Assembly (NCBI RefSeq): GCF_002002865.1
Contig: NZ_CP019508.1
Location: 1,833,501 to 1,897,500 of the forward strand
DNA from: Brevundimonas sp. LM2
GTDB taxonomy: Bacteria > Pseudomonadota > Alphaproteobacteria > Caulobacterales > Caulobacteraceae
Length of the DNA stretch: 64,000 bases
Reading direction: 5' to 3'
How positions within the stretch are numbered: the stretch's first letter is position 1; the number at the start of each line of letters is the position of its first letter. The notes beneath the pieces are model-generated. The model was not told where the DNA came from. It did not search any database and was given only the letters and a program-made list of their open reading frames with translations. The translations under genes were made by a program, and so were the position numbers. This document shows, piece by piece, positions 48,033 through 56,920 of this stretch.

Positions 48033-49868
48033 TCAGTTCTCGCGCGCGACCGGATACAGCCGGTAGCGGTCATCATAGAACGGAGTTCGCTCGTAGAACC
48101 ACGACAATCTCGCGTCGCCGTTGGCGGCGAAGGCCGGGTCGGCGACGAGCTTCGCCTCGAACGCGGTCTTGAGTTCGGGATCGGCGGCCATCATGGCCTC
48201 GGCCAGCGGCGCGATGGCGTAGCCCTCGATGTATTCGACGCGGCTGAGGATCTCCGGGAAGAGGCCCCAGGCGTAGAAGCTCTCGGACGACTGCGGCTCC
48301 AACAGCAGTACGGCGATGTCGCCCAGCGGCTGGTCGGTCGGGATGCGGACGGAGCCGGGGGCGAAGGTCCAGTCGCGGCTCATCGGCGTGACGTCGGTGA
48401 CGCTGGCCTGGACGTGACCCTCGTTGGCGCGAGGGGCCAGGGTCGGGTCGTTGAGGCGCAGCAGATCGACGGGCACCGTCCGGGGCGCGTCCAGGGTTTC
48501 CATCGTCAGGCCATGCAGGCGCAGCCGCTCGATCAGCTCGGTCCGATAGGCGGGGACCCAGTAGGCGGCGGGGCGGCGCAGGCTGAGCGAGGGGCGCGAG
48601 CCGTAGTAGGGCAGTTGCCAGACCTCGGGATCCGGCCGGCCCAGCCAGCGGATCTCCTGACGGCCGGAGGCGGGGCTGTCATAGGTTTCGTACAGCACGC
48701 CCTTGAAGGCGCGCGTCTGGTGCGGGACGGGGTCGGCCTCGAAATTGGCGGGGATCTCGGCGGGGCGCAGGGCCTGGTCGGCGGTGATGGCGGCGCGCAG
48801 GGGCCCCACCTGATCGGCCAGCAGCCGCAGCGAGGCCTCCATGAAGACATAGGTGCCCAGCACCCGTTGTTCGTAGGGTTTCAGGCTGTGGTTCTCGATC
48901 AGCACGGTCGGCACGTGGGCGGCGCTGCCCCAGCCGTTCGAGAACCGCTCGCCCAGGCCGCCGTCGTTCAGACCGGCGCGGGGGTTCTGGTCGTCGATGC
49001 CGAAGACCAGAGGACCGGGGATATGGCCCTGCGCCTCAAGCGCGTCGTTGAGGGCGGGCTTGAACACGTCGTCCAGCCAGGCGGACGAGGCCGGGGAGCG
49101 GCTGTAGCTGTCGAACTCGCCGTTGAAGCCGAAGGTGACGTCGTACTGGTAGTCCATCCCGTCGGTGACGTGGATGTCGAGATAGAGGTCGGGCTTCAAC
49201 GTATTGATGAAGGTCCGCAGGGCCCGCATCTCGGGCTGGTCCAGCTTGAGGAAGTCGCGGTTCAGGTTCTGGTTGGTGCCGGTGTTGCGCCAGCCCTGGA
49301 TTCGGGGACCGCGCTGGTTGGGCCGGCTGTAGGGGCCGGCGCGCTCGTGGCCGTCGACCGACAGGATGGGGATCAGTACGAGGTTGGCCTGGTCGATCAG
49401 CTCCCCCTTCGAGCCGAAGGCGATGTCGCGCAGCAGCATCATGCCCGCGTCCTTGCCGTCGATCTCGCCGGGGTGGATGCCGGCCTGGGCCAGCAGGACG
49501 GGCTTGGCCGGGTCGAGGGTCGCGCCGTCGCGGCTGGCGATCACGGCATAGATCGGACGGCCCTCGGGCGAGACGCCGAACGGCTCGATCCGGATCAGGT
49601 CGGAGGCGGCGTCGAGCCGGTCGAACCAGGCGCGGGTGGCGGCGTAGTCGGGGCTGAAGTCATGCGCCGGGTCGCGCTCGAAATCGGTGATCCAGGGGTT
49701 GGAGGCCTCCGCCAGCAGGGCGCGGCTAGCGCCGTCCCATGCCAGGGCGGGCGGCAGGAAGGGCTGGTCCCAGGGGGCGGTATTGGGGGCGGACTGGGAC
49801 ATGGCGGGGCTCGAACACAGGGCCGCGAGGGCGGAGAGGAGGAGGGCGGATCGCATGGGCCTTCTCAT
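48033..49868 (-). CDS. exported M14 family zinc carboxypeptidase
   Basis: A 611-residue protein with a signal peptide (SALLLSALAALCSSPAMSQ). Zinc ligands are H132 and E135 in QAGIHPGEIDGKD plus the His of DLYLDIHVTDG. Other M14 features: NLVLIPILSVDGHERAG, GWRNTGTNQNLNRDF and VLIENHSLKPYEQRV. It probably trims peptides in the periplasm or outside. Start uncertain between ATG 49868 and 49856; both give a signal peptide. Confidence 0.88.
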   Translation of the reverse strand: MRRPMRSALLLSALAALCSSPAMSQSAPNTAPWDQPFLPPALAWDGASRALLAEASNPWITDFERDPAHDFSPDYAATRAWFDRLDAASDLIRIEPFGVSPEGRPIYAVIASRDGATLDPAKPVLLAQAGIHPGEIDGKDAGMMLLRDIAFGSKGELIDQANLVLIPILSVDGHERAGPYSRPNQRGPRIQGWRNTGTNQNLNRDFLKLDQPEMRALRTFINTLKPDLYLDIHVTDGMDYQYDVTFGFNGEFDSYSRSPASSAWLDDVFKPALNDALEAQGHIPGPLVFGIDDQNPRAGLNDGGLGERFSNGWGSAAHVPTVLIENHSLKPYEQRVLGTYVFMEASLRLLADQVGPLRAAITADQALRPAEIPANFEADPVPHQTRAFKGVLYETYDSPASGRQEIRWLGRPDPEVWQLPYYGSRPSLSLRRPAAYWVPAYRTELIERLRLHGLTMETLDAPRTVPVDLLRLNDPTLAPRANEGHVQASVTDVTPMSRDWTFAPGSVRIPTDQPLGDIAVLLLEPQSSESFYAWGLFPEILSRVEYIEGYAIAPLAEAMMAADPELKTAFEAKLVADPAFAANGDARLSWFYERTPFYDDRYRLYPVAREN

Positions 49869-49918
49869 CCGCTGTCCATCCCCAGGAGGCAAGTCCGTCG
49901 GGCGACGGCGATCCGGAG

Positions 49919-50113
49919 TCATGCCTCGACCCTGGAGAAAACCATGACCCAGTTGGTCTCCCACGTCGCGCCATCGTCATAGGAGAAGGCCTGGCTCCAT
50001 CGGGCGCTGGCCGGCCCGATGTCGGACCAGGTGAAGCGGGCGACGACGGGCCGATCGCCATTCATGTCCGGCCCCTGCAGGACGCAGCCCCCACCGTGGC
50101 TCAGGCGGTCAGG
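49919..50113 (-). pseudogene. C-terminal remnant of a DUF1579-like protein
   Basis: Immediately after the UbiD stop the minus strand stays open for 64 codons and reads ...DMNGDRPVVARFTWSDIGPASARWSQ, then AFSYDDGATWETNWVMVFSRVEA and a stop. This resembles the last strands of DUF1579-type proteins (F.W.......W..A.S.DGG.TWE.NW...F.R), whose usual length is about 150 residues or more. The first two thirds are missing, so this is read as a truncated gene. Translation from ATG 50065 (48 residues) is possible but unlikely to be functional. Confidence 0.5.
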
Positions 50114-51640
50114 CTATTTCCATATCGGCGTTCCGTCACCCGGCAATCCGAGGCGGTCCCACATCTCCGACACCCGCTCAACGACGCCTGCGTCCATGCG
50201 GATCTCCTCGCCCCATTCGCGCTTCGTCTCGGGCGGCCATTTGTCGGTGGCGTCGAGGCCGATCTTGGAGCCGAGGCCGCTCTCGGGCGATGCGAAGTCC
50301 AGATAGTCGATCGGGGTGTTCTCGATCAGGGTGATGTCCCGGGCCGGGTCCATCTTGGTGGCCATGGCCCACATGACCTGTTTCCAGTCGCGGGCGTCGA
50401 TGTCGTCGTCCACGACGATGACCCACTTCGTGTACATGAACTGGCGCAGATAGCTCCACACCCCCAGCATCACCCGCTTGGCATGGCCCGGATAGGCCTT
50501 CTTCATCGACACCACGGCGATGCGGTAGGAACAGCCCTCGGGCGGCAACCAGAAGTCGGTGATCTCCGGGAACTGGGCCCGCAGCAGGGGGATGAAGACC
50601 TCGTTCAGGGCCTCGCCCAGCACGCTGGGCTCGTCCGGCGGGCGGCCGGTGAAGGTGGTCAGATAGACGGGGTCACGGCGCATGGTGATGGCGCTGACCT
50701 GAAAGACGGGGAAGGTCTCGACCGAGTTGTAGTAGCCCGTGTGGTCGCCGTAAGGGCCTTCGGGCGCGTGCTCGTCCAGTAGGACGTGGCCCTCCAGCAC
50801 GATCTCGGCCTGGGCGGGGACCATCAGGGGCACGGTCTTGCAGGCCACCAGCTCGGCCTTGGCCCCGCGCATCAGGCCGGCGAACTGGTATTCGCTGAGG
50901 GTGTCGGGCACCGGGGTGACGGCAGCCAGGATGGTGCCGGGGTCGGCTCCCAGGACGACGGCACAGGGCAGCGGGCCGGTCTTCTTCTTCTTGTGGCGGG
51001 CATAGTGCTGGGCCCCGCCGCGGTGGGCCAGCCAGCGCATGATGGCCTTGTCCTTGCCCAGCACCTGCATGCGGTAGATGCCGAGGTTGAAGTCGTCCTC
51101 GCGGTCGTCCGACGGGCCCTTGGTCACCACCAGACCCCAGGTGATCAGGGGGGCGGGCTCGCCGGGCCAGCAGGTCTGGATGGGGAGCTTGCCAAGGTCG
51201 ATCTGGTCGCCCTTGAGCACGATCTCCTGCACCGGGGCGGACTTCACCACCTTGGGGCGCATGGCCAGGACGGATTGGGCCAGGGGCAGCATGTCCATGG
51301 CATCCGACAGACCCCTGGGCGGCGTGGGGTTCTTTAGAAACGCCAGGAGCTCGCCCACTTCCCTAAGTTCGGCGGCGGTGGTGCGGGACTTCTTGTCCAG
51401 GGTCACGCCCATGGCGACGCGTTTGACGGTGCCGAACAGATTGGCCAGGGCCGGGATCGGGCTGATCGAGCCGTCGGGCATGACCGGCTTCTCGAACAGG
51501 ACCGCCGGGCCGCCGTTGCGGAGCAGGCGGGTCTGGATCTCGGTCATCTCCAGCACGGTGGAGACGGGCTCCCGGACCCTAACCAATTCGCCGGCGGCCT
51601 CCAGCTGGGCCATGAAGTCGCGCAGGGATTTGTAGGCCAT
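50114..51640 (-). CDS. UbiD family decarboxylase
   Basis: A 508-residue prenylated-FMN-dependent decarboxylase. It begins [22 protein letters not shown] and has [66 protein letters not shown], and [26 protein letters not shown]. Close to UbiD proper (4-hydroxy-3-polyprenylbenzoate decarboxylase) in length and motifs, but aromatic decarboxylases of the same family cannot be excluded. No UbiX is present in the window. Confidence 0.93.
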   Translation of the reverse strand: MAYKSLRDFMAQLEAAGELVRVREPVSTVLEMTEIQTRLLRNGGPAVLFEKPVMPDGSISPIPALANLFGTVKRVAMGVTLDKKSRTTAAELREVGELLAFLKNPTPPRGLSDAMDMLPLAQSVLAMRPKVVKSAPVQEIVLKGDQIDLGKLPIQTCWPGEPAPLITWGLVVTKGPSDDREDDFNLGIYRMQVLGKDKAIMRWLAHRGGAQHYARHKKKKTGPLPCAVVLGADPGTILAAVTPVPDTLSEYQFAGLMRGAKAELVACKTVPLMVPAQAEIVLEGHVLLDEHAPEGPYGDHTGYYNSVETFPVFQVSAITMRRDPVYLTTFTGRPPDEPSVLGEALNEVFIPLLRAQFPEITDFWLPPEGCSYRIAVVSMKKAYPGHAKRVMLGVWSYLRQFMYTKWVIVVDDDIDARDWKQVMWAMATKMDPARDITLIENTPIDYLDFASPESGLGSKIGLDATDKWPPETKREWGEEIRMDAGVVERVSEMWDRLGLPGDGTPIWK

Positions 51641-51648
51641 GGGGCGGA

Positions 51649-52317
51649 TTAGGACGGCGTGAGCGACCTGTCACCCTTGACCATCGCCGCCAGCCCGCGA
51701 TCCAGTGCCGCAACGATCAGCCCCAGCACCAGGAAGAAGACCAGCAGCAGGCCAAAATTGATCAGGGCCGGCCCCCAGCCGAGCTCGCCGATGTCGATGA
51801 ACCAGTAGGGATACCAGCCGATCAGCTGGCCGTGGATGACGGTGAAGACGCCGTAGAGCAGGGGATAGGCCAGCCACTTCACCGGATCGATCCAGCGTAG
51901 CCGGCCTTTGGGCACGAAGATCAGCCAGTCCAGCACGAAGGCGATCGGCATGACGGTGTGCAGGGCCTGGTTGGCCACGGCCAGCAGGCCCTGCGGGTTC
52001 CAGCTCGAGGCCAGCAGGGCGTGATAGATCAGGCCGACCACAGCGATGTACATGGCCAGGGCCGCGCGGACGCCCTCGCTGGCGGTCCAGCGCCCCAGCC
52101 GGCTGTCGGGGGCCAGGGCCGGGGCGGTCAGGGCCAGGGCGACCAGGATGTTGGTCAGGATGGTGAAATAGCTGAAGAAGACCACGGTCGAGCCCAACGC
52201 CGACCGCGTCCCGCCCTGCAGGGTCAAGACATACTGGGTGATCAGGGCGGCCCAGCCGACCAGGGCGAACGCGATCCGCCAGCCGCGGGCGGCGCCGTGC
52301 ATCCGGGCGTCAGTCAT
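51649..52317 (-). CDS. Pr6Pr family membrane protein
   Basis: A 222-residue protein with six hydrophobic segments, a pattern like the FAR-17a/AIG1-type Pr6Pr family: [84 protein letters not shown]. Relatives include hydrolases of fatty-acid esters (ADTRP/AIG1) with conserved Thr and His, here T in FTILTN and H in LLHT-like positions; activity is not established for bacterial members. Confidence 0.8.
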   Translation of the reverse strand: MTDARMHGAARGWRIAFALVGWAALITQYVLTLQGGTRSALGSTVVFFSYFTILTNILVALALTAPALAPDSRLGRWTASEGVRAALAMYIAVVGLIYHALLASSWNPQGLLAVANQALHTVMPIAFVLDWLIFVPKGRLRWIDPVKWLAYPLLYGVFTVIHGQLIGWYPYWFIDIGELGWGPALINFGLLLVFFLVLGLIVAALDRGLAAMVKGDRSLTPS

Positions 52318-52326
52318 GCGACCTCA

Positions 52327-52575
52327 TCAATAGGCGCGGCTGTCCGAGACCAGAGCCCACATGGGCAGGCGCAGGCGGTGGGTGGCGGCGGCCAGCTGCA
52401 GCGTCGTCAGATGGGCTCGCCCCGCCTCGGCGCGGCGTTCCTCCTCCGGCGAGATCTTGAGGGCGGCGGCGACGGTCTCGACATCGACGCCCCGCTCCTC
52501 TCGCCAACGTTTCAAGCGGGCGCCGACCGCCGCGTCGTTCGGATCGATGCCGGGAAAACCAAGGACGGAACCCAT
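52327..52575 (-). CDS. small helix-turn-helix (XRE-like) protein
   Basis: An 82-residue protein. VGARLKRWREERGVDVETVAAALKISPEEERRAEAGRAHLTTLQLAAATHRLRLPMWAL fits an XRE-type helix-turn-helix, where the second half (TLQLAAATHRLRLP) is the family's usual ending. ATG 52575 is the first Met with the right context. It is possibly a regulator of its own transcript. Confidence 0.65.
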   Translation of the reverse strand: MGSVLGFPGIDPNDAAVGARLKRWREERGVDVETVAAALKISPEEERRAEAGRAHLTTLQLAAATHRLRLPMWALVSDSRAY

Positions 52576-52615
52576 GAGCGTTTCTCCACGCGCGCCTTGA
52601 TCGGCGCGTCTGGGC

Positions 52616-53449
52616 TCAATCCTGATCCCACTGGAAGTCCTTGTCGAGCCAGTCGCCCAGACGACCGTCGGCGCGGGCCAAGGCGTGGATGCGCGCCATC
52701 TCGTCGTCGGACAGTTCGAAGTCCCAGATGGCGAAATTCTCAGCCGCCCGCTCGATCCGCGCCGTGCGCGGGATGGCGATGACGCCCTGCTGGACGAGCC
52801 AGCGCAGGGTGACCTGGCCGGCGGTCCGGCCGCGCGCCTGGGCGATATCGCCGATGACGGTGTCGTCGGCGATCTTGCCCTGGGCCAGGGGCGACCAGGC
52901 CGTGATCGAGGAGCCGAGCGCATCAGCCGTGTCGCGCAGGGTCTTCAGCGACAGATAGGGGTGGTATTCGACCTGGTTCGTGACCAGCCGCGCGGGCGAC
53001 AGGCGCTGGGCCTCGCGGAACTGGCCGGACGGGAAGTTGGACACGCCGATCGAGCGCGTCAGGTTCTGATTCTTGGCCTCGTTCAGGGCGGCGATGGTCT
53101 CGGACATGGCCGGCTTGGCCTTGGGCCAGTGCAGCAGCAGCAGGTCGGGAGTGAAGCCGAGGCTGGCGGCCGATTCCTCGGCCTGGCGCAGCAGGGCGTC
53201 GCGTTCGAAATGGGCGGTCCAGATCTTGGTCGTCAGCCAGATGTCCTCGCGGGCCACGCCCGAGTCGCGGATGCCGTCGCCGACGGCGGCCTCGTTCTTG
53301 TAGATCCAGGCGGTGTCGATGTGGCGGTATCCGATCCGCAGCGCCTCGGCGACCATGCGGCGGGCATCCTCGGGCTCCAGCTGCCAGGTGCCGAAGCCCA
53401 GTTGCGGAATGGTCAGGCCGTCGACGGTCAGGGAGAGTTGATCGGACAT
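52616..53449 (-). CDS. aldo/keto reductase
   Basis: A 277-residue NADPH-dependent reductase. The catalytic tetrad is D45 and Y50 (HIDTAWIYKNE), K75 (TTKIW) and H107 (LLLLHWP). Further motifs are SIGVSNFPSGQ, NQVEYHPYL and SPLAQG; the last part, VIAIPRTARIERAAENFAIWDF, binds the cofactor. The family is typical of 2,5-diketogluconate reductases, but the substrate is not predictable. Start at ATG 53449. Confidence 0.94.
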   Translation of the reverse strand: MSDQLSLTVDGLTIPQLGFGTWQLEPEDARRMVAEALRIGYRHIDTAWIYKNEAAVGDGIRDSGVAREDIWLTTKIWTAHFERDALLRQAEESAASLGFTPDLLLLHWPKAKPAMSETIAALNEAKNQNLTRSIGVSNFPSGQFREAQRLSPARLVTNQVEYHPYLSLKTLRDTADALGSSITAWSPLAQGKIADDTVIGDIAQARGRTAGQVTLRWLVQQGVIAIPRTARIERAAENFAIWDFELSDDEMARIHALARADGRLGDWLDKDFQWDQD

Positions 53450-53539
53450 CGGTTCGGAAGCTCCTACAGGCGGGGCAAAGCATATGGTGGCCATCGCCGG
53501 GTATGCCACCCAGGCCGGTGCGATCCATTCGCCGGCGGA

Positions 53540-53944
53540 TCAGATCTTCAACGTCTCGCCGACGCGGAGGGTTTCGGCCGGCCGGAGCGGACCGGATCGA
53601 TCCATCCGGAACCGACCGGACCAGTTCCCCGCAATGTGCCACAGACCCTCAATGCGCCGGCCTTCGTCGATCAGCGTCCCCGCATACTCGATCTGATTCG
53701 CGCCATCGGCGGGCGTCTTGGTGAAGGCCACCGCGTCGCCGGTCCGCATGCCTGCGAGCTCGGCCCTCCGGTCGGGACCCCCGCCGAGCGTATCCGGCTC
53801 GCCAACCCAGCCGGTGATCACTCCCGCCCGATCGATCAGCTCGGCCACGAAGGCGGTCGGCGGATACAGGTCGTCCGGATTGTCGGGGTGGTCGTCCGGG
53901 TAGAAATAGATGCCCGTCCAGCTGCCGGCCACGCTCTGGGTCAT
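53540..53944 (-). CDS. hypothetical protein
   Basis: A 134-residue soluble protein (MTQSVAGSWTGIYFYPDDHPDNPDD...). It is rich in beta strands, with PPTAFVAELIDRAGVITGWVGEPD and GTLIDEGRRIEGLWHIAGNWSGRFRMDR, a pattern like a small lipocalin-like barrel, but no family is recognised. ATG 53944 overlaps the upstream MmcQ/YjbR stop by four bases. Confidence 0.62.
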   Translation of the reverse strand: MTQSVAGSWTGIYFYPDDHPDNPDDLYPPTAFVAELIDRAGVITGWVGEPDTLGGGPDRRAELAGMRTGDAVAFTKTPADGANQIEYAGTLIDEGRRIEGLWHIAGNWSGRFRMDRSGPLRPAETLRVGETLKI

Positions 53945-54279
53945 AGCGGCACATAGGTCTTGGACACCCGCTTCGGCACCAGCGTCAGCCAGCGCGCCTC
54001 CAGCGTCTTCCTCAGCCAGACCGGATCGACGGTGGCCAGTCGGGCCAGGACGATCGGATAGCCGCGGTAGTGGTCGATGATATGGAAGGTCTCGGGCTCG
54101 GCCTCCATCAGCAGGTCGCGGTGATCCAGGCTGTCGACATAGACGACCAGGCTGTCGTCCTCGGGCCGCAGGCGGACGAAGAACTTTCCGCTGGCCTTGA
54201 AGGACGGCATGCCGTGGGAGGTGCCCTCCGCGGTCTCCGGGAAGCTCAGGGCCAGGGCGTGGAGCTCGGACGGGGTCAT
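53941..54279 (-). CDS. MmcQ/YjbR family DNA-binding-like protein
   Basis: A 112-residue protein with the family layout: LALSFPETAEGTSHGMPSFKASGKFFVRLRPEDDSLVVYVD, then HIIDHYRGYPIVLARLATVDPVWLRKTLEARW. YjbR binds DNA weakly and has no settled role. Coupled to the following hypothetical gene. Confidence 0.86.
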   Translation of the reverse strand: MTPSELHALALSFPETAEGTSHGMPSFKASGKFFVRLRPEDDSLVVYVDSLDHRDLLMEAEPETFHIIDHYRGYPIVLARLATVDPVWLRKTLEARWLTLVPKRVSKTYVPL

Positions 54280-54375
54280 GGCGACAGACTGGCACGCCGC
54301 GGCCTGCGACGAAAAGTACCCGGAGGTCGGAGACCGCCGGTTGCCTCGCGCGCCGGGCTCGCCTAGGTCCGGGCG

Positions 54376-54882
54376 GTGAGCCTAGAACCCCTTCCCGATG
54401 AACCGGTCCGGCCGACGGACGCCGCCGCGTACCGGCGGGCCCTGGGGGCGTTCGCGACGGGCGTCTGCGTGGTCACCGCCGACACCCCGGCCGGGCCTCT
54501 GGGGATCACGATCAACTCCTTCACCTCCGTCTCGCTGACGCCTCGGCTGGTGCTGTGGTGCCTGGACGAGAAGTCCGAGCGCTGGGCGCCGTTCTCGGCC
54601 GCCGACCGGTTCGCCATCCATGTGCTGGACGCGGGGTCGCAGGCCCTGTCGAACCGGTTCGCCAAGGGGGTCGGTCAGCTGTCCGACGGCGAGTACGAGC
54701 GCGTCGAGAGCGCGGCGCCCCGGCTGTCCGGCGCGGTGGCGCGGTTCGACTGCCGCACCTACGACCGGGTCCAGATGGGCGATCACATGATCATCGTCGG
54801 CGAGGTCGAGGGCTTCGAGGCCGTGGACGGACCGACCCTGACCTATTTCCGCGGCCAGTACGGTCGGGCGGGAGACCAATGA
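54376..54882 (+). CDS. flavin reductase family protein
   Basis: A 168-residue protein of the FMN-binding split-barrel flavin reductase type (ALGAFATGVCVVTADTPAGPLGITINSFTSVSLTPRLVLWCLDE). It can supply reduced flavin to a partner monooxygenase; none is adjacent. Start is GTG 54376, supported by its in-frame N-terminus; the stop overlaps the next ATG (ATGA), so both products are made together. Confidence 0.88.
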   Translation: MSLEPLPDEPVRPTDAAAYRRALGAFATGVCVVTADTPAGPLGITINSFTSVSLTPRLVLWCLDEKSERWAPFSAADRFAIHVLDAGSQALSNRFAKGVGQLSDGEYERVESAAPRLSGAVARFDCRTYDRVQMGDHMIIVGEVEGFEAVDGPTLTYFRGQYGRAGDQ

Positions 54883-55736
54883 AGATCGGCTTCGCGGGCC
54901 TGGGCGTCATGGGCGGGCCGATGGCGCGGCATCTGGCGGCGGCGGGTCATCGGGTCGCGGGCTATAACCGGTCGCCTGACAAGGCCCGGGCCTGGGCCGA
55001 GGCGAACGGCGGCGTGTTCGCCGCGACGGTGGCCGAAGCCTGCGAGGGGGCGGACCTGCTGATCCTGTGCGTCGGCAAGGACGACGACGTTCGTCAGGTC
55101 GTGACCGAGGCGGTCGAGGCCCTGCCGAAGGGCGCGGTCGTGGTCGACCACACGACCACCTCGGCCCGGATCGCGCGCGAGATGGCGGCGCTGTGCGTTG
55201 CCCACGACCTGGCCTTCGTCGATGCCCCGGTGTCGGGCGGACAGGCGGGGGCCGAGAACGGCCAGCTGAGCGTCATGGCGGGCGGCGAGGCGGCGGCGCT
55301 GGACACGGCGCGGCCGGCGGTCATGGCCTATGCCAAGGCGATCCAGCACATGGGGCCCCCGGGGTCCGGCCAGCTGACCAAGATGGTCAACCAGATCGCC
55401 ATCGCCGGCGTGGTCCAGGGCCTGGCCGAGGCGGTCCATTTCGCCCAGATGGCGGGGCTGGATACCGACGCGGCGTATGACGCCATCTCCAAGGGCGCGG
55501 CCCAGTCCTGGCAGATGGACAACCGCTGGAAGACGGCGGCGGCGGGCCAGTTCGAATTCGGCTTCGCCGTCGACTGGATGCGCAAGGACCTGGGGCTGGT
55601 GCTGGACGAGGCGCGCGACAACGGGGCGCGTCTGGCCCTGACGGCCCTGGTCGACCAGTTCTATGCCGAGGTTCAGGCCTTGGGCGGAAACCGCTGGGAC
55701 ACCTCCAGCCTGGCCGCGCGGCTGCAGGGGCCCTAG
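54879..55736 (+). CDS. NAD(P)-dependent beta-hydroxyacid dehydrogenase (HIBADH family)
   Basis: A 285-residue dehydrogenase: Rossmann start KIGFAGLGVMGGPMARHLAAAGH, the substrate signature FVDAPVSGGQAGAENGQLSVM, and GQLTKMVNQIAIAGVVQG, whose Lys is catalytic. Close relatives reduce or oxidise 3-hydroxyisobutyrate, tartronate semialdehyde or succinic semialdehyde. It differs from the mmsB gene at 63087, so the window carries two paralogues. Confidence 0.9.
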   Translation: MKIGFAGLGVMGGPMARHLAAAGHRVAGYNRSPDKARAWAEANGGVFAATVAEACEGADLLILCVGKDDDVRQVVTEAVEALPKGAVVVDHTTTSARIAREMAALCVAHDLAFVDAPVSGGQAGAENGQLSVMAGGEAAALDTARPAVMAYAKAIQHMGPPGSGQLTKMVNQIAIAGVVQGLAEAVHFAQMAGLDTDAAYDAISKGAAQSWQMDNRWKTAAAGQFEFGFAVDWMRKDLGLVLDEARDNGARLALTALVDQFYAEVQALGGNRWDTSSLAARLQGP

Positions 55737-56344
55737 GGGGCAGCCACTCTCAAGGCCGTCGTGATCACGATCTTCGGGTCCAGCATCTGGCCCCGCATGA
55801 ATCCGTCGCCTTCGGTCGGAGAGGTGGGAGCGGTCAGGATGTCCCGCACGATGTCCATGCCTTCCACCACCCGGCCGAACACGGCAAAGCCGTCGGCATC
55901 GACCGAAAAGGGGCGGCCGGCGTCATAGGACGGGGTCGGCCCAACCGAGACGAAGAAGTCGCCCGTGGCCGTGCCCGGCGCGTAGCGAGCCATGGAAACC
56001 GCGCCGTCGACATGGCTGAGGCCGGTGACCGTCGTGGGCTCGTGGGCGATCGGGGGCAGGACGCGGTCGGGGTCGTTGTTGACGCCGCCCTGGACCAGGC
56101 CCTGGCCGGGTCCGGCCTGCATGGCGCGGTATAAGGTCGTGCCGTCCAGCCTATGCTCGTCCACATAGCGCAGGAAGTTGGCGGCGGTGATCGGGGCCTT
56201 TTCGGTCTCGACCTCGATGACAATGCGGCCGGCGGAGGTCTCCAGCAGGACGCGGGGCAGGGGGGCAGCGGGCGTGTCCTGGGCCGCCGCGAGGACGGGC
56301 CAGAGGAGGACAGCGGCGAGGGCGAGGAGGGTGCGTCTCAGCAT
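55733..56344 (-). CDS. exported cyclophilin-type peptidyl-prolyl isomerase
   Basis: A 203-residue protein with a signal peptide (RRTLLALAAVLLWPVLAAAQ) and a cyclophilin fold (VLLETSAGRIVIEVETEKAPITAANFLRYVD, GLVQGGVNND, GAVSMARYAPGTATGDFFVSVG, FAVFGRVVEGMDIV). It helps fold periplasmic proteins. The start is ATG 56344; the earlier in-frame ATG would spoil the signal. It converges with the dehydrogenase by four bases. Confidence 0.9.
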   Translation of the reverse strand: MLRRTLLALAAVLLWPVLAAAQDTPAAPLPRVLLETSAGRIVIEVETEKAPITAANFLRYVDEHRLDGTTLYRAMQAGPGQGLVQGGVNNDPDRVLPPIAHEPTTVTGLSHVDGAVSMARYAPGTATGDFFVSVGPTPSYDAGRPFSVDADGFAVFGRVVEGMDIVRDILTAPTSPTEGDGFMRGQMLDPKIVITTALRVAAP

Positions 56345-56430
56345 GGACAGCAGGCTAGGGCGGTCGCTGGGGGGACACAAGCGACTGGTCGGTCCTCAGG
56401 CATCCCGCTCCCACCCGGTGTCTCAGTGTC

Positions 56431-56700
56431 TCAGCGGTTCCAGCCCGGAGCCGGTGCCCCTCGCAGCAGACCCTCGGTGCTCAGGTCTTCATCCACGTCC
56501 GGCCAGTGGATGCCGTATCCCGCCCCGGAGATCTCCCAGTTGGCCCGCTGTTCCGGCGTGGCCTTGCTGAGGCGCGGGTACCAGACGATCGGCGCGGCGA
56601 TGGCGCGCCCGTCGCGCAGTTCGACAACCAGTCGCTCATGATCGATCGACACCGACTTGACGCGGGCGTCGGCGGTTTCACTGTGTGCCAAAGAAGTCAT
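56431..56700 (-). CDS. DUF2442 domain protein
   Basis: An 89-residue protein: VKSVSIDHERLVVELRDGRAIAAPIVWYPRLSKATPEQRANWEISGAGYGIHWPDVDEDLSTEGLLRG is the DUF2442 pattern (conserved W..YPRL and WP.(I/V)DEDLS..GLL). It overlaps the DUF4160 gene by 23 bases. The pair occurs widely in bacteria as an accessory two-gene module, often suspected to be toxin-antitoxin. Confidence 0.87.
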   Translation of the reverse strand: MTSLAHSETADARVKSVSIDHERLVVELRDGRAIAAPIVWYPRLSKATPEQRANWEISGAGYGIHWPDVDEDLSTEGLLRGAPAPGWNR

Positions 56701-56920
56701 GCCAACCTTTCCGGAGCATCGCCCGATGCTCCCGCACCAAGCTTTGTATCACGTTCAACTCCCGGGCCGAAAATCCGATGTTGGAAGCGACGGAGACGTC
56801 GTGCAGCCATACCTTGGCCGACCGATCATCCCTGTCGATATGCACATGGGGCGGCTCGTTCGGCTCGCTGCTGTAGAAATAGAGGCGATAAGGCCCACTC
56901 CTCAGCAACGTCGGCATCAT
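56678..56920 (-). CDS. DUF4160 domain protein
   Basis: An 80-residue protein with the DUF4160 core: MPTLLRSGPYRLYFYSSEPNEPPHVHIDRDDRSAKVWL and ELNVIQSLVREHRAMLRKGWHDFFG. ATG 56920 (or 56917) follows the hemB stop at once, so it is in the hemB transcript. Its role is unknown; it is probably the partner of the DUF2442 protein. Confidence 0.87.
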   Translation of the reverse strand: MMPTLLRSGPYRLYFYSSEPNEPPHVHIDRDDRSAKVWLHDVSVASNIGFSARELNVIQSLVREHRAMLRKGWHDFFGTQ

